A stretch of DNA of 64,000 nucleotides from Proteiniphilum sp. X52 (lineage in GTDB: Bacteria; Bacteroidota; Bacteroidia; Bacteroidales; Dysgonomonadaceae): assembly GCF_003712195.1 (NCBI RefSeq), contig NZ_RDSD01000007.1, positions 1-64,000 on the forward strand. The letters are read 5' to 3'. Below the pieces are notes generated by a model. It made no database searches. It was not told the origin of the DNA and saw only the letters and a list, made by a program, of their open reading frames with translations. The position numbers and the translations under genes were made by a program. The first letter of the stretch is position 1. Every line of letters starts with the position of its first letter. Positions 7,656 to 16,597 of the stretch are shown here, one piece after another.

Positions 7656-10600
7656 CTAATATTCGTCCCAGCTCTTGATCTCGAGATCATCCTGATCCAT
7701 AGTGCAGAAAGCAGTGATAAAAGCGCTGGCAAGCCGGGCATTGGTGATGAGCGGGATATTAAAATCGACCGCGCCGCGACGAATGATATATCCGTTGGTA
7801 AGCTCCCGTTTGGTGACGTTTTTGGGAATATTGATGATCAGGTCGAACCGCTTGTCAACGATCATCTGCCTGATATTGTTTTCCCCATTCTCGTCCGGCC
7901 AGTTCACATCGGTCGCCTTGATTCCGTTTTCTTCCAGAAATTTCCGCGTGCCGTGGCTGGCATAGAGATCATAGCCTTTCTCACCCAAGAGCTTGCACGC
8001 CTCCAGCAGGTCGACTTTGGACTTCATCTCTCCCGAAGAGATCAGTATACCTTTTGTGGGTATTTTGTATCCTACCGAGAGCATCGACTTGAGGATCGCA
8101 TCCGAGAAATCTTCTCCGATACATCCCACCTCGCCAGTAGAGGACATATCCACTCCCAGTACCGGATCGGTGTTTTGCAGACGGGAGAAAGAGAACTGCG
8201 ACGCTTTCACTCCGATGTATTCCAGGTCGAAGACCGAGCTGTCGGGTTTGTTGAAAGGCGCATCCAGCATGACGCGGGTCGCGGTATCAATGAAATTCTG
8301 TTTCAACACTTTGGAGACAAAGGGGAAGGAGCGCGATGCCCGCAGGTTACATTCAATCACCTTGATCTCGTTGTTTTTTGCCAGATACTGGATATTGAAC
8401 GGTCCGCTGATATTCAACTCTTTGGCGATGCGTTTCGATATTTTCTTCACGCGGCGCATGGTCTCGAAATAGATCTTCTGCGCGGGGAACACCAGGGTGG
8501 CATCACCTGAATGGACGCCGGCAAATTCCACATGTTCCGAAATGGCATATTCCACCACTTCTCCCTCACGGGCCACCGCATCGAATTCAATCTCCTTGGC
8601 GTTCTGAAGAAAGGAAGAGACCACCACGGGATACTCTTTCGACACATTGGCCGCCATCTTCAGGAAAGCATGCATCTGTTCCTTATCGTAGCACACATTC
8701 ATGGCGGCGCCCGAAAGCACATAAGAGGGACGTATCAGCACGGGAAATCCCACCTCATCGATAAACGCGTCAATCTCGGCGAAGCTGGTCATCTCTTTCC
8801 AGCGGGGCTGGTCGATGCCCAATTCATCGAGCATGGCGGAAAACTTATGGCGGTTCTCGGCCCGGTCGATCGACAAGGGGGAGGTGCCCAAGATGGATAC
8901 ATTCTGTCGGTACAACTTCATGGCGAGGTTGTTGGGGATCTGTCCCCCCACCGAAACGATCACCCCTTTTGGGTTTTCGATATCGATCACGTCAAGCACC
9001 CGCTCGAAGGTCAGTTCGTCGAAATAGAGGCGGTCACACATATCGTAATCGGTCGATACCGTCTCGGGGTTATAGTTGATCATTACCGATTCATACCCCA
9101 GTTCACGGGCGGTCTGCACCGCGTTGACCGAGCACCAGTCGAACTCCACTGATGAGCCGATACGGTAGGCTCCCGATCCCAATACAATCACCGATTCTTT
9201 TTCACTTTTGCCGGGTGCGAAAGTTTTGTCTGAGTCATAGGTGAAATATAAATAATTGGTCTTATCGGGATTTTCGGAAGCGACCGTGTGAATGCGGCGC
9301 ACACTGGGTGTAATGCCTAACGACTTCCTATGGTCGCGCACCCTGATCAGTTCATCCTCCACCGTATTTTGGGGATCTTCCACAAAGCGGGCGATCTGGA
9401 AATCGGAGAAACCAAGGCGTTTTGCCTCTTTGAGCACATCCTGCGGCAGATCTTCAATCTTATCATAGGAGTGAAGGACTTTTGAATAATTATACACATT
9501 TTCCAGCCTCTCCAGGAACCAGGGATCGATTTTAGTCAATTCCTCAACCTGTTCGACCGAATATCCTTTTTCAAAAGCGTCGGCAATAGCGAAAATACGC
9601 ATGTCGGTGGGTTTTGAAAGCGCCTCTTCCACATTGTCGAAAGTCATCTCCCGATTTCCGACAAAGCCGTGCATCCCCTGCCCTATCATACGCAACCCTT
9701 TCTGGATGATCTCTTCGAACGATTGGCCGATGGACATGATCTCACCGACCGATTTCATGGAGGAGCCGATCTGGTGGCTGACGCCGTAGAATTTATTGAG
9801 ATCCCAACGAGGGATCTTCACGATCATATAGTCTACCGTGGGTGCCACATAGGCGGAGTTGGGTGTTCCCATCTCCCCTATCTGGTCGAGCGTATACCCC
9901 AACGCCAGTTTTGCCGCCACAAAAGCCAAGGGATATCCCGATGCTTTGGAAGCGAGGGCGGATGATCGGCTCAAACGGGCATTGATCTCGATAATGCGGT
10001 AATCGTTGGTCCGCGCATTGAAAGCATACTGGATATTGCATTCTCCCACGATGCCGATATGGCGCACCACACGCCGCGCGATCTCTTCGAGCATGTGAAT
10101 CTGCTCTTTGCTGAGGGTGATGATGGGTGCCACCACAATGCTTTCACCGGTATGGATACCCAGCGGGTCGAAGTTTTCCATCGGCACGACCGTGAAGCAG
10201 TGGTCGTTCTTGTCACGGATCACTTCAAACTCAATTTCCTTCCACCCTTTCAGGCTCTCCTCCACCAGTATCTGGTTAGAGAAAGAGAGGGCACTCTTGC
10301 ACAGCTCCAGGAATTCCTCCTGATTCGCGCAGATGCCCGAACCTTGTCCGCCCAACGCGTATGCCGAACGCACCATAATGGGAAATCCAATCTCCCGGGC
10401 TGCCGCCAGCGCGTCTTCCAGACTTTCCACCGCCCGCGATGCGGGTGTTTTGGCATCGATCTCATCCAATTTCCTCACAAACAAATCCCTGTCCTCGGTG
10501 ATCATGATCGCCTCAACCGACGTCCCCAATACCTGCACGCCATATTTATCGAGTACCCCGCTTTGGTATAGCTCGGCGCCGCAGTTCAACGCCGTCTGCC

Positions 10601-10868
10601 CGCCAAAAGCCAGGAGGATGCCATCGGGTTGCTCTTTCCGGATCACCTTCTCCACGAAATAGGGAGTGATTGGCAGGAAGTAAACCCTGTCGGCCACACC
10701 TTCCGAGGTCTGGATGGTAGCAATATTCGGATTGATCAACACGGTTTCTATTCCCTCTTCACGCATGGCTTTCAAAGCCTGCGAACCGGAATAATCAAAT
10801 TCACCCGCTTGTCCGATCTTCAGGGCGCCGGAACCCAATAAGATAACTTTTTTAATTGATTTGTCCAT
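7656..10868 (-). CDS. carB: Carbamoyl-phosphate synthase large subunit
   Basis: 1070 aa, normal length for the family. It catalyses ATP-dependent formation of carbamoyl phosphate from glutamine-derived ammonia and bicarbonate, for pyrimidines and arginine. Both homologous halves are present: N-half opens with KKVILLGSGALKIGQAGEFD and contains MVRSAYALGGQGSG; the second half begins near residue 555 with VIVLGSGAYRIGSSVEFD and has LIRPSYVLSGAAMNV. A C-terminal MGS-like allosteric domain starts near residue 937 (KGILISSGEMKSKVDLLEA) and ends in KSWDEY. The small subunit carA is not adjacent, although it often precedes carB in Bacteroidales, so here the two are separate or carA lies elsewhere. 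Confidence 0.97.
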   Translation of the reverse strand: MDKSIKKVILLGSGALKIGQAGEFDYSGSQALKAMREEGIETVLINPNIATIQTSEGVADRVYFLPITPYFVEKVIRKEQPDGILLAFGGQTALNCGAELYQSGVLDKYGVQVLGTSVEAIMITEDRDLFVRKLDEIDAKTPASRAVESLEDALAAAREIGFPIMVRSAYALGGQGSGICANQEEFLELCKSALSFSNQILVEESLKGWKEIEFEVIRDKNDHCFTVVPMENFDPLGIHTGESIVVAPIITLSKEQIHMLEEIARRVVRHIGIVGECNIQYAFNARTNDYRIIEINARLSRSSALASKASGYPLAFVAAKLALGYTLDQIGEMGTPNSAYVAPTVDYMIVKIPRWDLNKFYGVSHQIGSSMKSVGEIMSIGQSFEEIIQKGLRMIGQGMHGFVGNREMTFDNVEEALSKPTDMRIFAIADAFEKGYSVEQVEELTKIDPWFLERLENVYNYSKVLHSYDKIEDLPQDVLKEAKRLGFSDFQIARFVEDPQNTVEDELIRVRDHRKSLGITPSVRRIHTVASENPDKTNYLYFTYDSDKTFAPGKSEKESVIVLGSGAYRIGSSVEFDWCSVNAVQTARELGYESVMINYNPETVSTDYDMCDRLYFDELTFERVLDVIDIENPKGVIVSVGGQIPNNLAMKLYRQNVSILGTSPLSIDRAENRHKFSAMLDELGIDQPRWKEMTSFAEIDAFIDEVGFPVLIRPSYVLSGAAMNVCYDKEQMHAFLKMAANVSKEYPVVVSSFLQNAKEIEFDAVAREGEVVEYAISEHVEFAGVHSGDATLVFPAQKIYFETMRRVKKISKRIAKELNISGPFNIQYLAKNNEIKVIECNLRASRSFPFVSKVLKQNFIDTATRVMLDAPFNKPDSSVFDLEYIGVKASQFSFSRLQNTDPVLGVDMSSTGEVGCIGEDFSDAILKSMLSVGYKIPTKGILISSGEMKSKVDLLEACKLLGEKGYDLYASHGTRKFLEENGIKATDVNWPDENGENNIRQMIVDKRFDLIINIPKNVTKRELTNGYIIRRGAVDFNIPLITNARLASAFITAFCTMDQDDLEIKSWDEY

Positions 10869-10873
10869 GAATT

Positions 10874-10921
10874 GATTTGTTTATTTGTTGATTGGCTGAT
10901 TTGTTGACATGTTGATTGAGA
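10874..10921. repeat. Degenerate 8-bp tandem array (GATTTGTT)
   Basis: Six consecutive octamers (GATTTGTT, TATTTGTT, GATTGGCT, GATTTGTT, GACATGTT, GATTGAGA) directly upstream of the carB start. A shorter relative (three units) lies at 24467-24490. The rest of the 380-base spacer 10869-11248 holds the hairpin at 10942-10998 and AT-rich sequence without a recognisable gene. Confidence 0.6.
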
Positions 10922-10941
10922 TTGACACGCTCAGACCCAAA

Positions 10942-10998
10942 AAAATCGGAAATTCCGTCTGTTTCGCCGTGAGCGGGAACTCCGTAATTTCCGATTTT
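10942..10998 (-). promoter_or_regulatory. Hairpin in the carB leader
   Basis: Perfect 13-bp arms, AAAATCGGAAATT (10942-10954) and AATTTCCGATTTT (10986-10998), enclose a 31-base loop. It lies 75-130 bases before the carB start and 250 bases after the LytTR gene stop. It could be a leader/attenuator structure for carB, or the decayed terminator of the operon ahead. No U-run follows immediately in carB sense. Confidence 0.4.
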
Positions 10999-11248
10999 AG
11001 GATATGTGATCAATCGCACCGGTTTGTATCTGTGCATAGTGCGTTACATTATTTGCAGCGTTGATAATTGTATGATATTAGGACACAAAGTTAGAAAAAT
11101 TCCGGAAATAACGCAACTAATTTCAGAAATCCTCTATTATTTTATTATTGGATAAAGAATCAAGGGCCACGGATCAGGACATCTTATTGACATTGAGTTG
11201 ATCTCCGGTACCCTGTCGAGCGTGTTTTCGCATTGAAGCCGGACGTCA

Positions 11249-11971
11249 CTATTTACTGCCGATAAAACTCAACACGCGTTGTTTGTAAGTCCTCCCGATG
11301 GGTATCTCCCGATTGGGCACCATAAGCCGGTTTCTGTTGAGGGACTCGATTTTGTTTTTTTGTACGATAAAAGAGCGATGCACCCTGATGAATAAATGGG
11401 CGGGAAGCATCTTTTCCATATTTTTCATCGACTCCAGAATAACATGGGGTCGACTCCGGTTTACGGTGTAAATCTTTATGTAATCCCGCAGGCCTTCGAT
11501 ATAAAGGATATCCTTCAAAGGGATGGGAATGATCTGCTGGTCCGACTTCACGAAAATCACATCTGTTTCAGGAACATTTTTCCGCGTCGGACCAGTCTTG
11601 GTTACAGCGTCAAACCAGTCTTGCGCTTTTTTGCATGTCACCAGGAATTCGTCAAAAGAGACCGGTTTTAACAAATAATCGAAGGCATTTACGCGATATC
11701 CCTCCAACGCGTACTCTTTAAAAGCCGTAATAAAGACGATCTTTGTCTCAGGGGGCACCAGGCGGGCTAATTCCATACCGTTGACACGCGGCATTTGGAT
11801 ATCCAGAAAAATCAAATCCACTTTTTTGTTCACAAGGTCTTGCATCGCCAAAGCGGGGTTATTGTATTTTCCTGTTAATAAAAGGCCGGGCGTGTCGTGT
11901 ATATACGATTCCAAAAGACTCAAAGCCAAGGGCTCGTCGTCAATAATCCAACAGGTCAGTCGTTTACTCAT
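11249..11971 (-). CDS. LytTR family two-component response regulator
   Basis: 240 aa. The receiver domain (residues 5-120) has acidic pocket IDDEP, phospho-acceptor Asp in LIFLDIQMP, and FITAFKEYA and LLKPV for the conserved Thr/Ser and Lys. A LytTR DNA-binding domain follows (about 140-238), with YIEGLRDYIKIYT, LFIRVHRSFIVQK and IPIGRTYKQRV. LytTR regulators bind direct repeats spaced by about two helical turns. The gene is 12 bases downstream of the LytS-type kinase gene and closes the exporter operon, so it probably responds to that kinase and may regulate this operon (see the repeats at 18101-18176). Confidence 0.93.
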   Translation of the reverse strand: MSKRLTCWIIDDEPLALSLLESYIHDTPGLLLTGKYNNPALAMQDLVNKKVDLIFLDIQMPRVNGMELARLVPPETKIVFITAFKEYALEGYRVNAFDYLLKPVSFDEFLVTCKKAQDWFDAVTKTGPTRKNVPETDVIFVKSDQQIIPIPLKDILYIEGLRDYIKIYTVNRSRPHVILESMKNMEKMLPAHLFIRVHRSFIVQKNKIESLNRNRLMVPNREIPIGRTYKQRVLSFIGSK

Positions 11972-11983
11972 GTTCTTCTTTTT

Positions 11984-13138
11984 TCAGGTTTCGATGATCA
12001 ATGCGGTTGAATAGACATCACCCTCAATTTCTTTATGCCACACATGGCGGTGGGGATAAATCAGTTCCAGTCTCTTCTTCACTTGTTGCAAGCCGATGCC
12101 GCTACCGCTTTTATCCGACGCGTCCTTCGGAAAATAACTATTGCGGCACAAAAATTCGATCTTCCCCTCCTCCTTTTCCGACAAAGAGATATCGACAAAT
12201 GAATAGTCATCACTGCTGATGCCGTGTTTAAAAGCATTTTCTATCAGCGAAATAAAAATCAGCGGAGCGATCATCACCTCACTATTTTCCCGGATATCGA
12301 ATTTTACGCTGAGATGGGTGTTGGCAGGCAAACGCAGGCGCATCAGATCAATGTAGTTACCGATAAAATTCACCTCTTCCTTTAATGGCACGAACATCTT
12401 ATTATTCTCATATAACACATATTGCAGTAACCGGCTTAAATCCATAATAGCCGGTTTCACCTTCGGCGAATTGAGTTGAGCCAATGCATAGATATTATTC
12501 AGCGTATTGAGCAGAAAATGCGGATTAATCTGATTTTTCAAGTTTTTCAATTCGGCTTCTATCATCGCCTCCCGCATTTCTTTCTGCAGGGCCTCGATTT
12601 TGCTCCATCGGCTGCTCATCTTGATGGCTGTGCTCAAAACGACCACCAACGCCAATAGAATCACATCCCGAAGGATAAAAATCAGAATCGGCACCCATCT
12701 GTTTCTTTCCGGCTGGAGCAGGTCTTCCGGAGGCTTTCCCCCGCCAAATGGCGGCATGTCACCGTGTAGATTCAATGTAAAGGAAAATTCATGCCAGAGA
12801 TGAATGAGCAAGGCTATTCCCAAAATCAACAGGATATTGATGATAAGAAATTCATTCTTCCTGTTTTCAAATAAGAGACGATCGATAAGATAGAAGTAAT
12901 TACTATAAAATACGATCATAAAACAAACCGGAACGGGAATAAACAAGAGAAAATTCAGCCATGAAAAATCTCCCCGGTTCATAAAAAACAGGGGTAGTCC
13001 GAAGATTATGCACCATACCGCAATATGGATAAATATATTGTCTGCCAATTTCGTATAAGGCAGCCCATACCGGGGTTTATCAGGTTTTATCTCCCAATTT
13101 GGCTTACCGTCCGGTATCTCTGTTTTTTTCTGATCCAT
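11984..13138 (-). CDS. Membrane sensor histidine kinase, LytS/YehU type (His_kinase domain)
   Basis: 384 aa from ATG at 13138, preceded by AAAGGGAAG, an unusually clear Shine-Dalgarno-like stretch. An upstream in-frame ATG at 13168 would overlap the macB stop by a few bases and add ten residues. Four hydrophobic segments lie in the first 190 residues (near 35-55, 60-80, 95-115 and 160-180), followed by a short coiled coil. The His_kinase domain then carries the phospho-acceptor in NQINPHFLLNTLNNIYAL and a degenerate HATPase with SLIENAFKHG and GSGIGLQQVKKRLEL. It autophosphorylates and passes phosphate to the adjacent LytTR regulator. Its place behind exporter genes suggests it senses envelope stress or the exported compound; the signal is unknown. 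Confidence 0.92.
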   Translation of the reverse strand: MDQKKTEIPDGKPNWEIKPDKPRYGLPYTKLADNIFIHIAVWCIIFGLPLFFMNRGDFSWLNFLLFIPVPVCFMIVFYSNYFYLIDRLLFENRKNEFLIINILLILGIALLIHLWHEFSFTLNLHGDMPPFGGGKPPEDLLQPERNRWVPILIFILRDVILLALVVVLSTAIKMSSRWSKIEALQKEMREAMIEAELKNLKNQINPHFLLNTLNNIYALAQLNSPKVKPAIMDLSRLLQYVLYENNKMFVPLKEEVNFIGNYIDLMRLRLPANTHLSVKFDIRENSEVMIAPLIFISLIENAFKHGISSDDYSFVDISLSEKEEGKIEFLCRNSYFPKDASDKSGSGIGLQQVKKRLELIYPHRHVWHKEIEGDVYSTALIIET

Positions 13139-13160
13139 CGTCTTCCCTTTCAACAGTTCC

Positions 13161-14384
13161 CTATTCATACCGTATTGCTTCGATGGGGTCGAGTTTTGCC
13201 GCTTTCTTCGCCGGATACCATCCGAAGAAAATGCCGGTTATCGAGCAGACGCCGAATGAGAGCAACACGCTCCACGATTGAATGAATACCGGCCACGAAG
13301 CCACCCAGTTTACTGTAAAAGTAGCGCCCACGCCCACAAAAATACCAATAATTCCTCCAATCACACTAATGAGGATCGCTTCAATGAGGAATTGCATCAA
13401 CACATCTTTTCCCCGGGCTCCCACACTCATTCTCAATCCTATCTCACGGGTACGTTCGGTGACGGAGACATACATGATATTCATGATTCCTATACCGCCC
13501 ACTACCAGGCTGATACCGGCCACACACGCCAAAAGAATCGTCATCAAATCGGAAGTGGTGGTGAGCATCGAACTTAATTCTTCCTGCGAACGTATCTCGA
13601 AATCATAATTGTCGGGATTGGATATGCCATGATTCTCCGCCAGAATGGTCGTGATGCTTTCGACAGCGTCGGGAGTCGCCTCTTCCGACACGGCCGAACA
13701 ATAGATCCCCTGTAAATAGTTGATCGCTAAAATCCTTTTTTGCACAGCGGTATAGGGAGCCAGCACGATATCGTCCTGATCCATCCCCATTGTGTTATAT
13801 CCTTTGCTTTCCAGTACCCCGACCACTTCGAAAGGGATTGTATTGAAACGAATAACCTTGCCGATGGGATCTTCGCCTTTGGTGAATAAATTATCGACAA
13901 TCGTTTTCCCGATGATGCAGACTTTATTGTTCGTCTCCACATCATCTTGGGTGAACATGGAGCCGGATTGAATTTTCAACTGACGGATGGTCAGGTACTC
14001 GGGGCTCACGCCGTTGATGCTGCTCGGATAATTCTGATTCTGATAAATGAACTGTCCGCTGCTGCTTACATTCGGGGAGACTGCCGAAACATATTCAGCT
14101 TTATCCCTTATGTCGAAATAATCCCTGTTTTTCAGGGTTTCCAGATTGGACATGCTTATGCGCGCCCCACCCTCACCCCGTTCGGAATAAGGATGTATCA
14201 TGATCATATTCGATCCCATCTCCGATATCTGCTTGCGGATACTTCGTTTGGAGCCTTCTCCTATCGCCAACATGGTAATGACAGATGCCACCCCGATAAT
14301 AATACCCAGCATAGTCAGCAATGCCCGCACTTTATTTCGGGACAGTGCGACCAATGCTATTTTGAATAAATTCTCCGTATTCAT
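13161..14384 (-). CDS. MacB-like ABC transporter permease
   Basis: 407 aa. The order is that of MacB/FtsX-type permeases: one N-terminal helix (residues 20-45, LLTMLGIIIGVASVITMLAI), a large periplasmic MacB_PCD domain (about 50-280), then three C-terminal helices with the FtsX motif VSVTERTREIGLRMSVGARG near 310. ISLVVGGIGIMNIMYVS is diagnostic. It lacks the fused ATPase of E. coli MacB; the ATPase is the next gene upstream. With that ATPase, the HlyD-like adaptor and the TolC-like channel it should form a tripartite pump that pushes a periplasmic substrate (peptide, macrolide or lipoprotein-like) through the outer membrane. A spacer of about 100 bases without features precedes it. Confidence 0.92.
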   Translation of the reverse strand: MNTENLFKIALVALSRNKVRALLTMLGIIIGVASVITMLAIGEGSKRSIRKQISEMGSNMIMIHPYSERGEGGARISMSNLETLKNRDYFDIRDKAEYVSAVSPNVSSSGQFIYQNQNYPSSINGVSPEYLTIRQLKIQSGSMFTQDDVETNNKVCIIGKTIVDNLFTKGEDPIGKVIRFNTIPFEVVGVLESKGYNTMGMDQDDIVLAPYTAVQKRILAINYLQGIYCSAVSEEATPDAVESITTILAENHGISNPDNYDFEIRSQEELSSMLTTTSDLMTILLACVAGISLVVGGIGIMNIMYVSVTERTREIGLRMSVGARGKDVLMQFLIEAILISVIGGIIGIFVGVGATFTVNWVASWPVFIQSWSVLLSFGVCSITGIFFGWYPAKKAAKLDPIEAIRYE

Positions 14385-14487
14385 TTGATTTTTTTCTATT
14401 CTTTATGGTGTACCTAACCAATCGCCACTACTCGTTCCGAATCGTGGGATCACCTTCATCATCAGATCCATGAATCACCCAATAGCC

Positions 14488-15258
14488 CTACACCTCTTCT
14501 TTGGGCAATTTCTCATAAGCTTCGGCAGCCGACAAGATGTGTTGATTATACGTATCTTCAATGATCCGCCCGTCTTTCAATACGATATTGCGGGTGCTGT
14601 AGCGGGCTATATCCTCGTTATGGGTCACGAAAATAATGGTTCTTCCTTCTTGATTGAGTTGTTGGAGCAGCTTCAGGATACTGAATGATGTGCGCGTATC
14701 CAGATTTCCGGTCGCTTCGTCGGCGAGGATCACTGCCGGATCATTCACCAATGCCCGGGCTATGGCAACACGCTGCATCTGTCCACCACTCATCTGGTTG
14801 CTCTTATGCGACAGGCGGTCGCCAAGCTCCACCCTCTCCAGCGCATCGACAGCTTTCTGCCGGCGCAGGGATGAGGAGATGCCGGAATTATACATCAGTG
14901 GAAGTTCCACGTTCTCCACAGCCGTGGTATTGGCCAATAGGTTATAATTCTGGAAAACGAACCCTATCTTGGTATTCCTGATTCTGGCGCGCTGGTCTTT
15001 GTTCATTTTCTGTACCGAGATGCCGTCGAGCAGGTAGGAGCCGCCGGTAGGGGTATCCAGACAACCCAGAATATTGAGCAGGGTACTTTTCCCGCTTCCC
15101 GATTTTCCCATGATGGTGACGAATTCGCCTTCCTTGATACTGAAGGTCACGCCCCGTAAGGCATGGACGGTTTCCGCCCCCACAATGAAATCACGACGGA
15201 TATCCGATATGTCGATGATAACAGGATTATTGTTCATTTCTTCAACTTTTGGATTCAT
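14488..15258 (-). CDS. ABC transporter ATP-binding protein (MacB/LolD type)
   Basis: 256 aa. Walker [11 protein letters not shown] near residue 51, Q-loop FVFQNYNLL near 101, signature [15 protein letters not shown] near 157, Walker [13 protein letters not shown] and switch His in [11 protein letters not shown] are all intact. The spacing is that of the LolD/MacB class, which pairs with FtsX-like permeases. A second in-frame Met at 15237 is an alternative start. It lies 11 bases downstream of the adaptor gene. There is no C39 peptidase domain, so it is not a processing exporter for double-glycine peptides. Confidence 0.94.
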   Translation of the reverse strand: MNPKVEEMNNNPVIIDISDIRRDFIVGAETVHALRGVTFSIKEGEFVTIMGKSGSGKSTLLNILGCLDTPTGGSYLLDGISVQKMNKDQRARIRNTKIGFVFQNYNLLANTTAVENVELPLMYNSGISSSLRRQKAVDALERVELGDRLSHKSNQMSGGQMQRVAIARALVNDPAVILADEATGNLDTRTSFSILKLLQQLNQEGRTIIFVTHNEDIARYSTRNIVLKDGRIIEDTYNQHILSAAEAYEKLPKEEV

Positions 15259-15269
15259 TCGTATTCCGG

Positions 15270-16466
15270 TTATCTTCTTCCACCCCCGCCCCCGCGACGC
15301 GGCGGTTGCGCCATGAAAGGACTGGATTCGTTTCCACTATCCGATGGGGGCGTGAGATCGCGCGCCTGGCTATTCTTTCCTGTGATCACCTTTTCTCCCT
15401 CGGACAGCCCCGATATCACTTCAGTATACATGTTATTGCTGTTCCCTGTTTTTATCTGTCGGCGGACCGGGAAATTATTCTCATCAAGCACCCATACAAC
15501 CGTGTCTTTTTCGCTCATCATCTCATTTCCGGGATTGAAATTAACGGCCTGGGATGGGACGGCAAGCACATCCGGTTTATCCAGTGTATAGATGGTACAG
15601 GTGGCCGTCATACCCGGTTTGAGTTTCAGTTCGCCGTTAGGCGCCTCCACCACCACTTCATAAGTCACCACATTGTTGGTGGTGGTAGGCGATAGCCTAA
15701 CCTGGGTGGTGGTGCCGGTGAACTCTTCGTAAGGAAAAGCATCCACGGTGAACATCACCCGTTGCCCGATGGCGATATCACCCATATCCGCTTCATCCAC
15801 TTCCGCCATTACACGCATCTTGGTAAGGTCATTGGCTATAGTGAACAGTGTCGGCGTTTCGAAACTGGCAGCAACGGTCTGGCCTTCTTCCACCTCACGG
15901 CTTAAGACAACCCCGTCGATGGGGGAATATATTTTCGCGTATCCCAGATTCGTTTCGGCTGTCTGATAGCTGCTTACGCTTACATTATAATCATTCCGGG
16001 CTTTTTGGTAAGAATAGAGGGCTTCCTCGTAATCGGAACTGCTTATCAGTTGTTTTTCGTACAACACTTTAAAACGCTCATAATTCTTCTCCTTGTATTC
16101 CAGTTCGCTTTTGGCGGTCGCCATCGAGCTCTTTGCCGACGACAAGGTTGCCTTTAACACGGTCTGGTCGAGTTCGGCAAGCAATTCGCCTTGTGAAACT
16201 ATGCTATTGTAATCGACATAAATTCTATCGACTCTTCCGCTTACCTGTGTTCCCACATCAATTTTGGTGATAGGCTCCAGTGTTCCGGTACATGTCACCA
16301 TATTGGATATATCTTGTCTTTGCACGCTCCCGGTAAGCCATTCTATTTTATCATTTTTATTGTCCTTGCAGGAGTAAAAGGATGTCATCATAATTCCCGC
16401 GAGCAGGATAAAAGCCATAAAAGATAACCTGACATGCCTTTTTGAATTGTTGTTCTTCGTCTTCAT
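15270..16466 (-). CDS. HlyD/MacA-type periplasmic adaptor of the exporter
   Basis: 398 aa from ATG at 16466; an open stretch further upstream is ignored because this start opens a signal sequence (SFMAFILLAGIMMTSFYSC) ending in a lipobox-like Cys. MacA/RND-adaptor landmarks follow: barrel-sandwich half-motif VGTQVSGRVDRIYVDYNSIV, a coiled-coil hairpin (about residues 100-190), then TNLGYAKIYSPIDGVVLSRE, beta-barrel and membrane-proximal domains. The C-terminus ends in a Gly/Arg-rich tail (PPRRGGGGGRR) not usual for the family. It links the inner-membrane ABC pair encoded downstream to the TolC-like channel encoded upstream. Confidence 0.92.
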   Translation of the reverse strand: MKTKNNNSKRHVRLSFMAFILLAGIMMTSFYSCKDNKNDKIEWLTGSVQRQDISNMVTCTGTLEPITKIDVGTQVSGRVDRIYVDYNSIVSQGELLAELDQTVLKATLSSAKSSMATAKSELEYKEKNYERFKVLYEKQLISSSDYEEALYSYQKARNDYNVSVSSYQTAETNLGYAKIYSPIDGVVLSREVEEGQTVAASFETPTLFTIANDLTKMRVMAEVDEADMGDIAIGQRVMFTVDAFPYEEFTGTTTQVRLSPTTTNNVVTYEVVVEAPNGELKLKPGMTATCTIYTLDKPDVLAVPSQAVNFNPGNEMMSEKDTVVWVLDENNFPVRRQIKTGNSNNMYTEVISGLSEGEKVITGKNSQARDLTPPSDSGNESSPFMAQPPRRGGGGGRR

Positions 16467-16597
16467 ATGATTATTTATTTTCTGTATTTCAATTACATTA
16501 GACCATTTGAGTCGCCTTCGCTCATCGGTTTTCAATTCCACGCGCGGCATAATCAAAGCAAACTTTGCCTCTGCCCTCGCTTAACGAAATAGTTCCC

